64,000 bases of DNA, taken from positions 25,277,501 through 25,341,500 of the forward strand of contig CM053140.1 in assembly GCA_028571685.1 (NCBI GenBank), in the 5' to 3' direction. A model generated the notes under the pieces. That model ran no database searches. It was not told the origin of the DNA and saw only the letters and a program-made list of their open reading frames with translations. Below, piece by piece: positions 36,560-46,689 of this stretch. The position numbers and the translations under genes are program-made. Position 1 is the stretch's first letter. Each line of letters begins with the position of its first letter. This stretch comes from Heterohyrax brucei (taxonomy: Eukaryota > Chordata > Mammalia > Hyracoidea > Procaviidae).

Positions 36560-36840
36560 AGTTGGCAATGCGAAGTGACCATATATTGGTTGCACTTTAT
36601 GGTTCTATACATCTGTAGGATATCATCCTGCTGACCTCTGGCTGGAGGAAGGAGAGTGGGTGGAGAGAAGCGGAAAGGAGGCTGTTGGGAGAATGAGACA
36701 TGTATGGAGCAGAGAGGAATAGTGTGCTGTCACTGGACAGGGAGAGCAGTGGAAACTGCATATAGGTGGGCATGTAAATTTATACGGGAATGTACATTTT
36801 CACTCAGTCATGTTAAATAAAAAAGAAAAAAAAATTCCTG
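36560..36840 (+). mobile_element. Retroposon family X, copy 1
   Basis: Matches 45770-46030 and, less closely, 60935-61245. Shared text: 'cactttatggttctatacatc', 'atcatcctgctgacctc', 'gtggaaactgcatatagg' and 'gggaatgtacattttcac'. All three end in an A-rich tail, as expected of a poly(A) retroposon. I cannot name the family. Confidence 0.7.
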
Positions 36841-37540
36841 TCATCGGTAGAAACACCAGTTGCTGTCCAGTTGATTCCAACACACAGTCACCTGTAGTAC
36901 CTGACACTCATTTCTAGCAAACACTGAGGTCGGCGTTACAACACTGGGTCAAAGAAACTTTCACTATCTATGGTCTACTGAGTTAAACACATCATCCCAA
37001 ACTTACTGCCCTTTTAAAATCTTCCAGTTGGGTCTTCTCCACACTTGAACTGTCATCCCATTCAGATGAATCTGGCTGTTGGCCTCCAGGTTGTAGAAAC
37101 CAGAACAGGCCCCCTAAAGGTCATCCCGCTTATCTGGCCTGGCTTTGGCCCCAGGCCGCTTCTACTGCAGCTTTTCTGCCTTTACAGGGAACATCAACCT
37201 AACTAATTTGCCAGGCCTTCAGAGTTTCACTTCCCAAGCATCTTTATTCTTTCAGGTGTCTGGAGCCACTGCAAAGAATCATGCTGTTGAAGTCCTCTCT
37301 CAACCTGAATTGCGGGCAGTGTCTGACCTCTTCCAACTTGACAAGGAGGAAGAATGAAGATGAACTGCCCAAGCGTGATTCCTCTGAGGTCGGAATCAGA
37401 AGTGAGTGCGTCCTCACCCTGCCGTCTGTACCAGTTCCGACAGCAACTGTCCCTCCCACAGCCCTCACCGCTGGGTTGGTTCTTTGAAATGGCAGAAGGC
37501 ATATGAGTTCTGACAATGAAAGTCACAAACTCATCCTAGA
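36841..37540. other. No gene; repeat-derived
   Basis: 36850-36960 resembles a decayed SINE. 37250-37480 aligns with 8130-8300 of the LTR-like repeat. Open frames up to 99 codons occur on both strands and none is recognisable. Confidence 0.4.
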
Positions 37541-37544
37541 AAAA

Positions 37545-38580
37545 AGTGCTACATACCTCATTGCTACACATCACTGCGGTCAGCTTCAACGATTCCCCTT
37601 GGGAAACTGTGCACCAATGCCAGCGCTGAGTCCATCCTTCAAATAAACTGTGGAACTCTTTGTCTGGAATGGTCATCAGAGATGTTGTCATATTACCCGG
37701 ACTGTCTTGAATGTCATCAAAATGTGTTCCTTTCAATTTTTGTTTTATCTTCAGGTAAAGAGAAAAGTTACTGGAGGCCACGTCAGGTAGTTAGCTAGAG
37801 TGTTCCAATACAGTGAGTTGTTAATTGGTGAAAACTCTTTCACAGATCGTCCCCTGAGATCTGGTGCATTGTTGTGATGCAAAGGCCATGAGTTGTTGGC
37901 ATCTGAGCAATTCTAAATCATAAACTTCATTAAGTGTCCCGTGGTACAAATTCATCGTGGAGAATGCTTTTGATATCAAAAAAGGTTAGCAACATCGTTT
38001 TGACTTTGATTTGGACTAATGGAACGTTTTTGGTGTTGGAGAGCTGGCCAACTTCCACTGTGCACTTGGATGCTTTGTTTCAGCATCATATTGGTACACC
38101 CATGTTTGATCACCAGTGAAAAGGTTGCCTTGCCTCTCCAAAAGGTCTTGGCAAACGTGGACTGTCCTTTGCTTTTGTTCTTCCATGAGCTCCTTTGAGA
38201 CTATTTTTGCACACACCTTCCTCATGTCAAGATTCTCAGTGAACATTTTCCAAACTGTATCTCTATCATGTTTACATGGTCTGCTACCGTTACACAGTCA
38301 GGCGGTGATTTTGATGCCCAGCTTGCTGAATTTTTGGAATTTTGTTTTTCAGTTCCACTCGTTAATGACTGTGGAGACCTCTGTTCATCAGTGACCCTTT
38401 CTTTCCCGTAAGAAAAACGTTGAATCCATTTGTACTCTGCTGTTTTGTTTATGGCATGATCCCCATCAACTTGGACTAACATGTCCCTTTTTTCACTTCC
38501 ACTGTTGTCAAGTTTACTGAGAAATTTAATGTTTGTACTTGAATTCAAGCTCCGACGTCCTCTTGACAGCACAAAAAGCC
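37545..38580 (-). pseudogene. Mariner transposase relic (lineage 2)
   Basis: Minus-strand fragments in three frames cover most of a mariner-type transposase. 38222-38572 holds the N-terminal DNA-binding part (IQRFSYGKERVTDEQRS, where the family has a phenylalanine-lysine/arginine-G pattern followed by an acidic 'DDPRSGRP' stretch). 38016-38246 holds the catalytic stretch LFTGDQTWVYQYDAETK, corresponding to the family's TGDE-S-WV-x-x-YD signature, with DQ in place of DE. 37536-37781 holds the C-terminus (KGTHFDDIQD, RRWHWCTVSQGE-like). Frameshifted and inactive. A deleted relative lies at 9985-10466. Confidence 0.82.
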
Positions 38581-38774
38581 ATGCAACAACAGTGGATGCC
38601 AGAAATCGTCACATGTTGACACAAAGACAGCTGTGAAGCCCTGACATTCCAGGGTTATGAAACATTTCTCAGTTGTTTGTGCACTGCTGTGAACGTAAGC
38701 GCACGGTGGCAAGTTAGTGAATGTAACTGTCAGACCTCATAGACCATAGTCACTGTTAGGAGGTTTACAAGGGA

Positions 38775-41030
38775 GGTATTGTTGTTGTTGTTAAGTGCTG
38801 TCAAGCAGATTTGGACTCCTAACAACCCAATGCCCAGCTCAGCCGAAACACTGCCTGATTGTGTGCCAGTCCACAATCACTTTGTGCTTCAGCCCAAGGT
38901 AGCAGGCACTGTGTGAATGTATCTGGTTGAGGATGTTTTTTGCTGATGCTCTAGTAAGCATGATGTCTTGCTCCCTCACAACGTGTCCAAAGTGTGTAAG
39001 AAGCAGTCTGGCCATCCTTGCTGCCAGAGAGCACTGTGGTTGTGCCTCTTACAGAACAGATCTGTTTGTTCTTCCGGTAGTCCATGGGATGTTCATCATT
39101 CTTCTGCTACAGCACAATTCAAAGGTGTCAGTTCTTCTGTCTTCCTCATTCATTGTCCAGCTTTGGCATGCGTGGGATGCGATTAAAAACGTCAGGGCTT
39201 GAGCTAGGTGTACTTTAGTCTTGAAGATATTTAGTCTTCAATACTTGAAAGGGGCCTTCTGCAGCCAAATTCCTTGGAATAGCACTTGGTGAGCAGTTGC
39301 GACCCTGCACCCGTTTGTTAAAACATCTCAGTGGATATCCGTCGATTCCTGGGTACATGTTTTTCACCATCGCCTTCAGTGCGGCTTCACCTTCCTTCAG
39401 TGCCATCAGTTCTCGATCATGTGCTACCGCATGAAATGGCTGGAGCTCTACCAGTTCTTTCTGTGCTAGTGATTGTGTTTATTCCTTTCATCTTAGTGCT
39501 TTTCCTGTGGAATCCTTCACTGTTGGGACTGGAGGCCGGAAGTTTTAATTGAGTTCCTTCAGCTTGAGAAATGCAGAGTCTGTTTTTCCCCTTTGGTTTT
39601 CTATTTCCAGCTGTAGGTCCGTGTTTTTCTAATACATTGTCTTCTTGAGCTGCCCTTTGAAACCTCCTGTTTGGTTGTTTTAGTTCATCTTTCCTTCATT
39701 TTGCTTTAGCTATTTGGTGTTCAAGAGTAAGTTTCACAGTCTTTTCTGACGTGCAGTTTGTTTTTTTCTTTCTTTGTTTCCTGTCTTTTTAATGACCTCT
39801 GGGTTTCTTCCTGAAGGATGTTTTTGATGTAATTCCACAACTTGTCTGGTCTTTGGTCAGTAGTACTCAGTGCATCAAATCTGTTCTTGAGACTCTCTCA
39901 ACTCAAGTGGGGTATATTCAAGGTTGTACCTTGACGCTGGTGGATTTGTTTCAGATTTCTTCTGTTTCACTTTGAACTTGCATAGGCACAGTGGACAGTC
40001 TGTGCCAGAGTCAGCACCAGGTCTTGTTCTGACCGATGATAACGGAGCTTTTCTATCATCTCTTTGCACAGGTGTACTTGGTTTGATTTCTGTGTAAACA
40101 TCGTTTATGTTGGTGAGAAAAGGTGGTTGCAGCGTAGCAGTCATTGGTCTTGCAAGATTCTGTCATATTGTCTGCGGAATCATTGCTGTCACCAGGGTCA
40201 TGTTTTCCAACTAGTGATCCTGCTTTGTTTCAGACTGTTGCATTCCCATCACTAGTAATTAACCCTGCATCCTGATTGCATGTTCCATCCATTTTAGACT
40301 GCAGAAGCAGGTAGAAGTCTTCAGTTTCTTCATCTTTGGCTTAGTGGTTGGTATATAAATCCGAATAATGGTTGTGTTAACTAGCCTTCTTTGTAGGTGT
40401 TTTGACAGTATCCTACCCTGACAGCATTGTACTTGAGGATAGATCTTGATATGTTCTTTTTTATGATGAATGCAACACTATTCTTCTTTTAAGTTTTCCT
40501 TCCTGGCATGTGATCACCTGATTCAAAATGGTCACTACCGGTCTACTTCAGTTCAGTCATGCCTAGTGTGTCAATATTTATGCATTCTGTTTCGTTTTGG
40601 ATAATTTCCAACTTTCTTGGATTCTGACTTCATCCATTCCACGTTCCCATTATTAATGGCTGCTTGCAGCTTTTTCTCACATCTCACGTCATGCCGCACT
40701 AGCCAAGGAAGGTCCTGAGGGCTTTACTCCATCCACATCATGAAGGTTGGTTCTACTTTGAGAGGAGGCAGCTCTTCCTCTGTTGTCTTATGGAGACCTT
40801 TCGACTTGGGGTCCTCATTCTCTGGCGTTATCTCTGGCAGTGTTCTGTTGCTGTTTGTTGGGTTTTCACTGGCTTATTCTTTTCAGGGATAGCCTTCCCG
40901 GTCCTTCTTCCTAATCTGTCTTAGTCTGGAAGCTCAGTTGAATCCTGTCCACTGTGGGTGACTCTGAGGGTATGTCAATACCTGTGGCCTAACTTGCAGC
41001 ATCCCAGCAAGACACAATCCCCATCAGTAC
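38775..41030 (-). mobile_element. RTE LINE, nearly end to end but internally deleted
   Basis: Starts with the inverted 3' tail 'tgttgttgttaagtgctgtc' and ends near 41030 with 'ttgcagcatcccagcaagacac', which I take to be the 5' end of the family. The reverse-transcriptase core is lost at about 39240, where 'gtcttcaa' jumps to the region coding for the linker. The endonuclease-coding half is recognisable from 39700 to 40950. Confidence 0.78.
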
Positions 41031-41034
41031 AAGT

Positions 41035-42460
41035 AACTGATAGTGTTGTCTGCATAACACAGGCTGTTAATGAGTCTTTCTCCAATCCTGATGCCTCTTT
41101 CTTTTTCAGGGGGTCCTACTTCTCTCATATTTCCTGAACATATGGATTGAAAGGTATGGTGGAAAGATATAACCCTGATACACCCCTTTCTGGGCTGTAA
41201 AGCATGCAGTGTCCACTCTTTCTGTTGGCAGGACCACCTCTGAAGCTATATACAGATTCCTCACAGGTACAGTTAAATGTTCTGAAATTCCTATTTTCCA
41301 CAAGGGTTTCCATAATTTCTTGTGATCCACAAAATGGAATGCCTTTGCATAGTCAATGAAACCCAGTGAAACATCTTTCTGATATTCTCTACTTTCAGCC
41401 AAGATCCCTCTGACATCGGCTATGATATCCCTGGTTCCACAAGCTCTTCTGAATCCACCTGGAATTTCTGGCCATTCCCTGTCAATACACTGTTGTAGTC
41501 ACTTTGGATGTATGTTTCATGAAATTGAACTTGCACGTTGTAGTGAGCTTTTTGGATAATTTGCACCTTTAGTTGGATCAGATCTCTTAGGAATGACAAT
41601 CAATCCGAATCTCTTGTAGCCTGTTGACCAGGTAGCTGTCCCCCGAGTTTCCTTGGCAAACATTAGTGAGCACTGGCAGTGCTGTATCCATTTGGTAAAA
41701 CCTCTCAGTTGATTCTCTGTGAAGTTCTGGAGCCTCCTTTTTCTCCAGTGCCTTGAATTCAGCGTTGACTTCTTCCTTCCGTATAGTTGGTTCTTGACCA
41801 TGTGCTACCTCTTCAAATGACTGCACGTTCACCAGGGCTTTTGGGTATCATGACTCTGTGTATTCTTTCCATCATCTTTTGATGATTCTTGAGTTGTTTT
41901 GTATTTTTCCCGTAGAATCCTTGAGTACTGTAACTTGAGCATCGAATTTTTTTTTCCGTTCTTTCAGCTTGAGAAATGCCTAGCCTGTTCTTCCCTTTTC
42001 CTTTTCTGTATTCAGGTCCTTGGTCATTTCAGTGTAATATTTCAATTTTTCTTCTACAGTTGTCCTTTGAATTCCTTTGTTGAGCTTTTTACCTCATCAG
42101 TTCTTTTTGCCTTAGTTGCTGGATGTTGAAGAGCAAGCTTCAGTGTCATTCATTTTGCTCTTTGCTTTTTCTCCTGCCTTTTAACGATGTCTTCGTCCTG
42201 TAGGATGGCCTTCCACAGTTTGTTTGGTCTTGAGTCACTCATTTGCCACACTGCAAATCTCTTCTTGAGATGGTCTCTGAATTCAGATGGGGTATACTCA
42301 AGCCATAGTTTATGTTTCATGGACTTTTTCTAATTTTCCTCAAGTGCCAGATACTTGAGAATGAGACTGCAAGCCTTTCTTTCAAGGTGTGTCTTTGTGG
42401 AGTTGAACTGTGCACTACTGGGTTCACAGTCCAGCTGATTGACTATTTTCTATGGATTTC
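41035..42460 (-). mobile_element. Second RTE LINE, antisense, abutting the first
   Basis: Runs from 'gttgtctgcataacacaggctg' through the reverse-transcriptase core: minus frame at 41106-41402 with DYAKAFHFVDHKKLW and ISEHLTVPVRNLY. It then continues through 'cttcttccttccgtatagttgg' to 'gatggtctctgaattcag'. The 3' end is missing. Its left end directly follows the 5' end of the previous element. Confidence 0.8.
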
Positions 42461-42775
42461 AGAGGGAGGTTGAAGACCCTATTGGAAATCAAGTGGCTTC
42501 CCATATCAGAATCATCCCCTTCTCTGACCATGATTAGATGAAGTTGGCAGTGTCTGTTTTTAAGAAATCTTTCTTTTCCCTGTGCTCTAAGGGACCTTAA
42601 TGAACCTGAGAGCCAGACGTGGTGGAGATGCTCAAACCTCGAGTCTCATACTCATGGAAGCTGACATGAAGGGTCAGCTCCACGGAGCCTGATCAGATGA
42701 TATGGATCTGCCTTGTGCGGGGTGCCACTGGCTCTAAGCGAGATCTCACACAGGCAAACTTGTTGCTGTGTATAG
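42461..42775. other. No gene recognised
   Basis: Unclassified sequence between the RTE element and the inverted kinase scrap. Confidence 0.4.
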
Positions 42776-42905
42776 ATGGTATTGAGGCCAAGAGAAGTTG
42801 ATGAGGACCCACAGTGCATCGAGGCCATGGGGAACATGGGTTACAGGCAGGAAAAGATTCGTGACTCACTGTTCAATCAGAACTACATTGACCTGATTGG
42901 TATCA
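42776..42905 (+). pseudogene. Inverted Smok-like UBA-region fragment
   Basis: On the plus strand, opposite to every other kinase copy, this encodes CIEAMGNMGYRQEKIRDSLF. The intact kinase has CIEAMGDMGYRQEEIRDSLL at residues 321-340. The match begins at about DEDPQCIE and fades after LIGIT. It lies 150 bases beyond the KA1 relic of the intact copy. No kinase domain is attached. It is a remnant of an inverted copy or of an inversion that captured one small piece. Confidence 0.8.
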
Positions 42906-43058
42906 CAGTGTGCTTACTGGCTTGGTGGTATCTGAACTGGGTTCGAGTGATGAGAATTTGAGGGACTTCTGTGGCCTTGTAAAACAATGTCTCCAAAGTT
43001 ATGAGGGAAGTGAAACCTGTGCACTCCTGTTTTGTCTCTGGCAGCTGCTGCCACATTT

Positions 43059-43356
43059 TTATAGTACAAGCTCTCTGCTGATTTTCGAGATGGTGTTCTT
43101 GAAGGCCTCAGAGGTGCCTGAAAGTGTCTTCACTTTGAGCCTGTGGAGAGCACGCTGTGGCAGTTTGTATACTTCCATTGTCCATTGGACAAAGTTTTGC
43201 TGTCCTGGTGTGCCTTGCATGCAAAGCACTTGGCATATTTTCCACATCATGACATTGGGCTCCATGGAGCTGGTGATTTTGCCCCTTCTCTTAGCCCTGA
43301 GAGAGCGTGGCTTGGCCTCTCGAAGTTTGAGCATCTGATCGTCAACTGGGGTGTTA
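43059..43356 (-). pseudogene. KA1 domain relic downstream of the intact kinase
   Basis: Minus strand, open from 43334 to the stop at 43059, in the frame one base ahead of the kinase frame. It reads KITSSMEPNVMM, GTPGQQNFVQWTMEV, LSGTSEAFKN and KISREL, the hallmark words of the KA1 (kinase-associated 1) domain at the C-terminus of MARK kinases. Relative to pseudogene A it lacks about 16 codons between KICQVL and CMQGTP. A TGA lies upstream in its own frame, so it cannot be reached by simple read-through. It is more likely a decaying remnant than a separate exon, although no expression data are available. Confidence 0.8.
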
Positions 43357-45030
43357 TTACCGCTTCTGCTGTCTTTTCATGCAGAGACAACAAACGTATT
43401 TTCTGATAAACTTCAAGCATCGGCCAGTGGCATCCTGTTGATCCTGGGTCTTGACTGAGGGAGGGGCTGGAGTGGCAGTCTGGTCGGGTGCATCTCGCAC
43501 CTGCTCGTTGTTGACAGAGGTTAGTGTTGTCACTGTGTGTGGGAACGGGATTTCCTCTGGAGTTCTGCCTTTCTTACTGGGCTGGGCTGAGGAGGCAGCT
43601 GCAGGAACGCATGGCTGGGTTGTTCCAGTGCACTGGTTTTGAGCCTGGCATACCGTTTTGGTCTGTGTTTTTGGATCCGCCCAGGCTAGTCTGGGTTGTA
43701 GTGGGAAGAACTGTTCAAGGGGAGGTGAGGGAGACACACATCCCATGGAGGCCCCCTTCCTTCTAGAAGCTAGAGTCTTCAGTGGACTGTGGTAGTGGTA
43801 ATTGTAGTTGGGAATGGCAGGTAGACTGTTACACTGCTGTTTGGTTTTCACATAGGTGGTGGCATGTACCTTATGGGAGGTGAAAGAGGTGTGGCTGTCC
43901 GTGCGTTGTGCTGCGGGTTTGGGTTCCAGGGTAGCGACATGACTCTGGGTCTCAGATGTCTTCTGACGTAGCATCGGAGAGGTGGTCATGATGTTATCAT
44001 CTTTTGGATTGAGCAGTGAGTCACGAATCTCTTCCTGCCTGTAACCCATGTCCCCCATGGCCTCGATGCACTGTGAGTCCTGATGGTCTGAGGGTGGCTG
44101 CACATGTACCTTTTGGTTCTCATTGTCATCTGTCTTCATCCATGGATGTTGTAGGATGGCTTGCGAGGTGGCTCTCTTTTTCGGGTTATAAGTAAATATT
44201 TTCCTCAGCATTTTTTCACATCGAGTAGACATGTGGCCAGGAATAATGTATTCTCTGGCCAGGATTTGATTTCCTATCTCACTGACGGTGTTGCCATCAA
44301 ACGGCAAAAATCCACTTAGCATCACGTACAGCGTGACTCCCAGACTCCACACGTCCACAGGGGGTCCATGGTATGGATTTTGCAGTATGATTTCTGGGGC
44401 ACAATAAGGCAAAGTGCCACAAAAGGTGTCGAGCTTCCTCCCCTTGGTGAATTGTGTTGCAAAGCCAAAGTCGGCCAGTTTGATGTTGTTTGGGTCATCT
44501 AACAGGATGTTTTCAGGTTTTATGTCTCTGTGCACGATCCATTGGTTGTGGCAAAACTCTACCGCCCAGACTAATTGTTTGAAAATGGTTTGGGCCTCCT
44601 TTTCACTGAGGGAGCCATGAGCTTTTACATAATCCCCCAAGTGCCCTGCCCTCATGTACTGCAAGACCATGCCAAGAAGATTCTCCGTTTCTATAGTGTG
44701 AAACATCTTTACAATATGAGGATGACGGAGTTTCTTCATTATTTTGATTTCTTGGTCGAAGAGGATGGATGTACTTTGGCTCTTGCGCAGCATTTTAATG
44801 GCCACCTCTTGGCCAGTGATGGTATGCTGGGCTAACTTCACTGTGGCAAATGCCCCCTGGCCAATGGTGGTGAGCAGATGGTAGTACCCCACATACACTT
44901 CCTCTTCAGCAGAAGCAGCTGAGGTGCCCTGAGACGTGTTGGGTGTGGTGTGAGGGCCTCTTGGGAGTTTGGATGAGAGGTGACCTTGTGGTAGGATTAA
45001 AATGGAAAAGGTGAGAACAGCAGTAAACAT
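43357..45030 (-). CDS. Intact Smok/MARK-like Ser/Thr protein kinase
   Basis: A 557-codon intronless frame. The kinase domain spans about residues 49-298. It has the glycine loop GQGAFATV (57-64), catalytic Lys79 in VAIK, Glu94 of helix C, HRDIKPEN (167-174), DFG (187-189), APE (211-213) and Asp226 in the DVWSLG stretch. Activation-loop Thr202 in LDTFCG corresponds to the threonine that LKB1 phosphorylates in MARK kinases. A UBA-like segment follows at about 318-345, then a low-complexity Ser/Thr/Pro-rich tail. The protein ends in a cluster of Cys538, 547, 548 and 550 among basic residues. The family phosphorylates Ser/Thr substrates; mouse Smok members are testis-expressed sperm kinases. All sibling copies here are dead. 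No Met lies between residue 1 and the kinase domain, and a splice-acceptor-like site falls at residue 16. The true N-terminus is therefore uncertain. The KA1 domain is lost by frameshift. Confidence 0.85.
   Translation of the reverse strand: MFTAVLTFSILILPQGHLSSKLPRGPHTTPNTSQGTSAASAEEEVYVGYYHLLTTIGQGAFATVKLAQHTITGQEVAIKMLRKSQSTSILFDQEIKIMKKLRHPHIVKMFHTIETENLLGMVLQYMRAGHLGDYVKAHGSLSEKEAQTIFKQLVWAVEFCHNQWIVHRDIKPENILLDDPNNIKLADFGFATQFTKGRKLDTFCGTLPYCAPEIILQNPYHGPPVDVWSLGVTLYVMLSGFLPFDGNTVSEIGNQILAREYIIPGHMSTRCEKMLRKIFTYNPKKRATSQAILQHPWMKTDDNENQKVHVQPPSDHQDSQCIEAMGDMGYRQEEIRDSLLNPKDDNIMTTSPMLRQKTSETQSHVATLEPKPAAQRTDSHTSFTSHKVHATTYVKTKQQCNSLPAIPNYNYHYHSPLKTLASRRKGASMGCVSPSPPLEQFFPLQPRLAWADPKTQTKTVCQAQNQCTGTTQPCVPAAASSAQPSKKGRTPEEIPFPHTVTTLTSVNNEQVRDAPDQTATPAPPSVKTQDQQDATGRCLKFIRKYVCCLCMKRQQKR
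44985..45012 (-). promoter_or_regulatory. Possible 3' splice site near the kinase start
   Basis: On the minus strand a pyrimidine-rich run leads into 'cctaccacaag' with AG at 44986-44985. The same context is kept in copies B and D. If used, the first 15 residues of the open frame would be intronic and translation would start in an unseen upstream exon. Confidence 0.4.
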
Positions 45031-45640
45031 GTAAAACTAATGGGAAATGAAGTGACTAAAAATTTCCCAAGACGTGAAAAAACTGAGGACAGAAAGATAG
45101 AATGTCCTTTAAAAATAAGGAAAAAACACATTACAACTTAAAAAAGTTGAACGAGGTCAAAAAAATAATAGGAAAATTAAATCCATGAAATGAAACTAAC
45201 CAGAATAAAAAGAAGTGAAAAGAATAAAATGAAAATTGAGAGATTAGGGAACTAATAAACTACAAGTTTGAAGGGGTATTAAAGAAGGGAGGAAAATTGA
45301 AATAGGAAAATTAACTAAAATAAAGAGGAAACTTGAAAAAGTATAGAAAAGAGAAAATGTAACATACAATGGGGAAATGAGAAAAGAATGGTAAAAAGAA
45401 AGCAAAGAATGAGGAGACGGATACAGAGAAGAAAGGGGAGAGGTGTATGAATTAGGGGAAATGAGGAAAGCAAAAGGAGGGAATGGAAAGTGAAGACTGA
45501 AATGGCAAAAGGTAAACCATAGACAAGATAAATTCTCTATGTAAACACACAACAGTAAGTGAGAAAATGTGAAGAAAAGGCAATAAACAAGAAAGGGCCT
45601 CACCGGCAACACAAGAATAAATAGGGGTGCACCCTGAGAT
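45031..45640. repeat. Purine/A-rich leader region of the intact kinase
   Basis: Strong A+G bias on the plus strand, hence T+C on the gene strand. It is the counterpart of 29391-29815. The 122-codon minus frame (45244-45612), rich in Phe, Leu and Ser, is explained by composition. No TATA box or CpG island is obvious. Confidence 0.65.
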
Positions 45641-46030
45641 CTCCACTAAAAGATAGCAGTTGATGGTCCACGAGCTTTAGGGTTCCCCTGGGAGCATGGC
45701 CCCTGGTCCTGATGCTGCCCCTGTCCATAAATCATAATGTAGGTCCACTCTTCCGATAGCAGTAGATTCCACTTGGTGATGTAGAGTGACCATACTTTGT
45801 GGGTACTTTATGGCTCTATGCATCTACAGGATGTTATCCTGCTGACCTCATATGGGAGGAAGGGGAGTGGGTGGAGAGGAGGAGGTAGGAGACTACTGGG
45901 AGGACAGGACGTGTATGGAGCCTAGAGGAAGTGTGTGCTGTCACCGTGCAGGGATAGCAGTGGAAGCTGCATATAGGTAAACATGCAAATTTATATGGGA
46001 ATGTACATTTTAATTCAATCATAATAAGAA
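45641..46030 (+). mobile_element. Retroposon family X, copy 2
   Basis: Matches 60840-61245 and 36560-36840, including 'gggagcatggcccctggtcc' at the left and 'gggaatgtacattttaattc' before the A-rich tail. It is inserted into the purine-rich leader and is absent from the D copy. Confidence 0.7.
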
Positions 46031-46689
46031 AAAGAAAAGAATAAAGAGAAAAGATACAAAATGAGGAAATAGCATAATAGTAAAATGACTAATAAGTAGA
46101 AGGAAGTACCCAGAAAAAGGAAACATTGAAGAAATAAAGGGAAAACCAAATACATGGTAAAATAGCAAAGAAATGAAAGAAAATGAGTAAAAGTTCTGAC
46201 CAAAACGAGTAAGACAAGCTAATGGTGGAAGAGACAATATCCGCACGATCTGATGAGAAAATGAAAAGGTGGTGGATGAAGCTAGATGAGACCTCCTCCT
46301 TTTTTCCGTATGTCTGTTTTTCACAAAGCCTTTGCTTCTTGGCCCTACCCGACCCCAGGGAAATTCTGTATCAACTAGTGATGCTGAGAAACCTTGAGGA
46401 GGGAAGGTGACACACCAGACACTGGTCTGAGAAAACAGGATCAAGTCTCTGCCTGGTTTGTTTCCAGTTCTCCCCAGCTCACGGAACAGAGAGGCACCCG
46501 TCATTGAACCACTGTCCAGATAATCACCATGGGGATGGGGTTTGGGGTGGGAGTAGGGTCTGGGAGAATCCCAGATACCCCCACGGGGCTCCAGCTGACC
46601 ACCCCATATGCCCATGATGAATTCCATGTGTTCTTCCACAATTACTCCTCCGCTCTTCCCTTGCCTAAATGTCTGCATGCAGTCACTCA
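46031..46689. other. Upstream region, no gene supported
   Basis: Purine-rich to 46215, then mixed sequence. A 226-codon minus frame (46019-46699) crosses both. Its last 80 residues are hydrophobic and composition-driven. The first part resembles nothing I know. Confidence 0.4.

Noticed and set aside
45244..45612. 122-codon hydrophobic minus-strand frame resembling a membrane protein
   Set aside because: Composition artefact of an A/G-rich plus strand. Repetitive Phe/Ser/Leu without conserved features.
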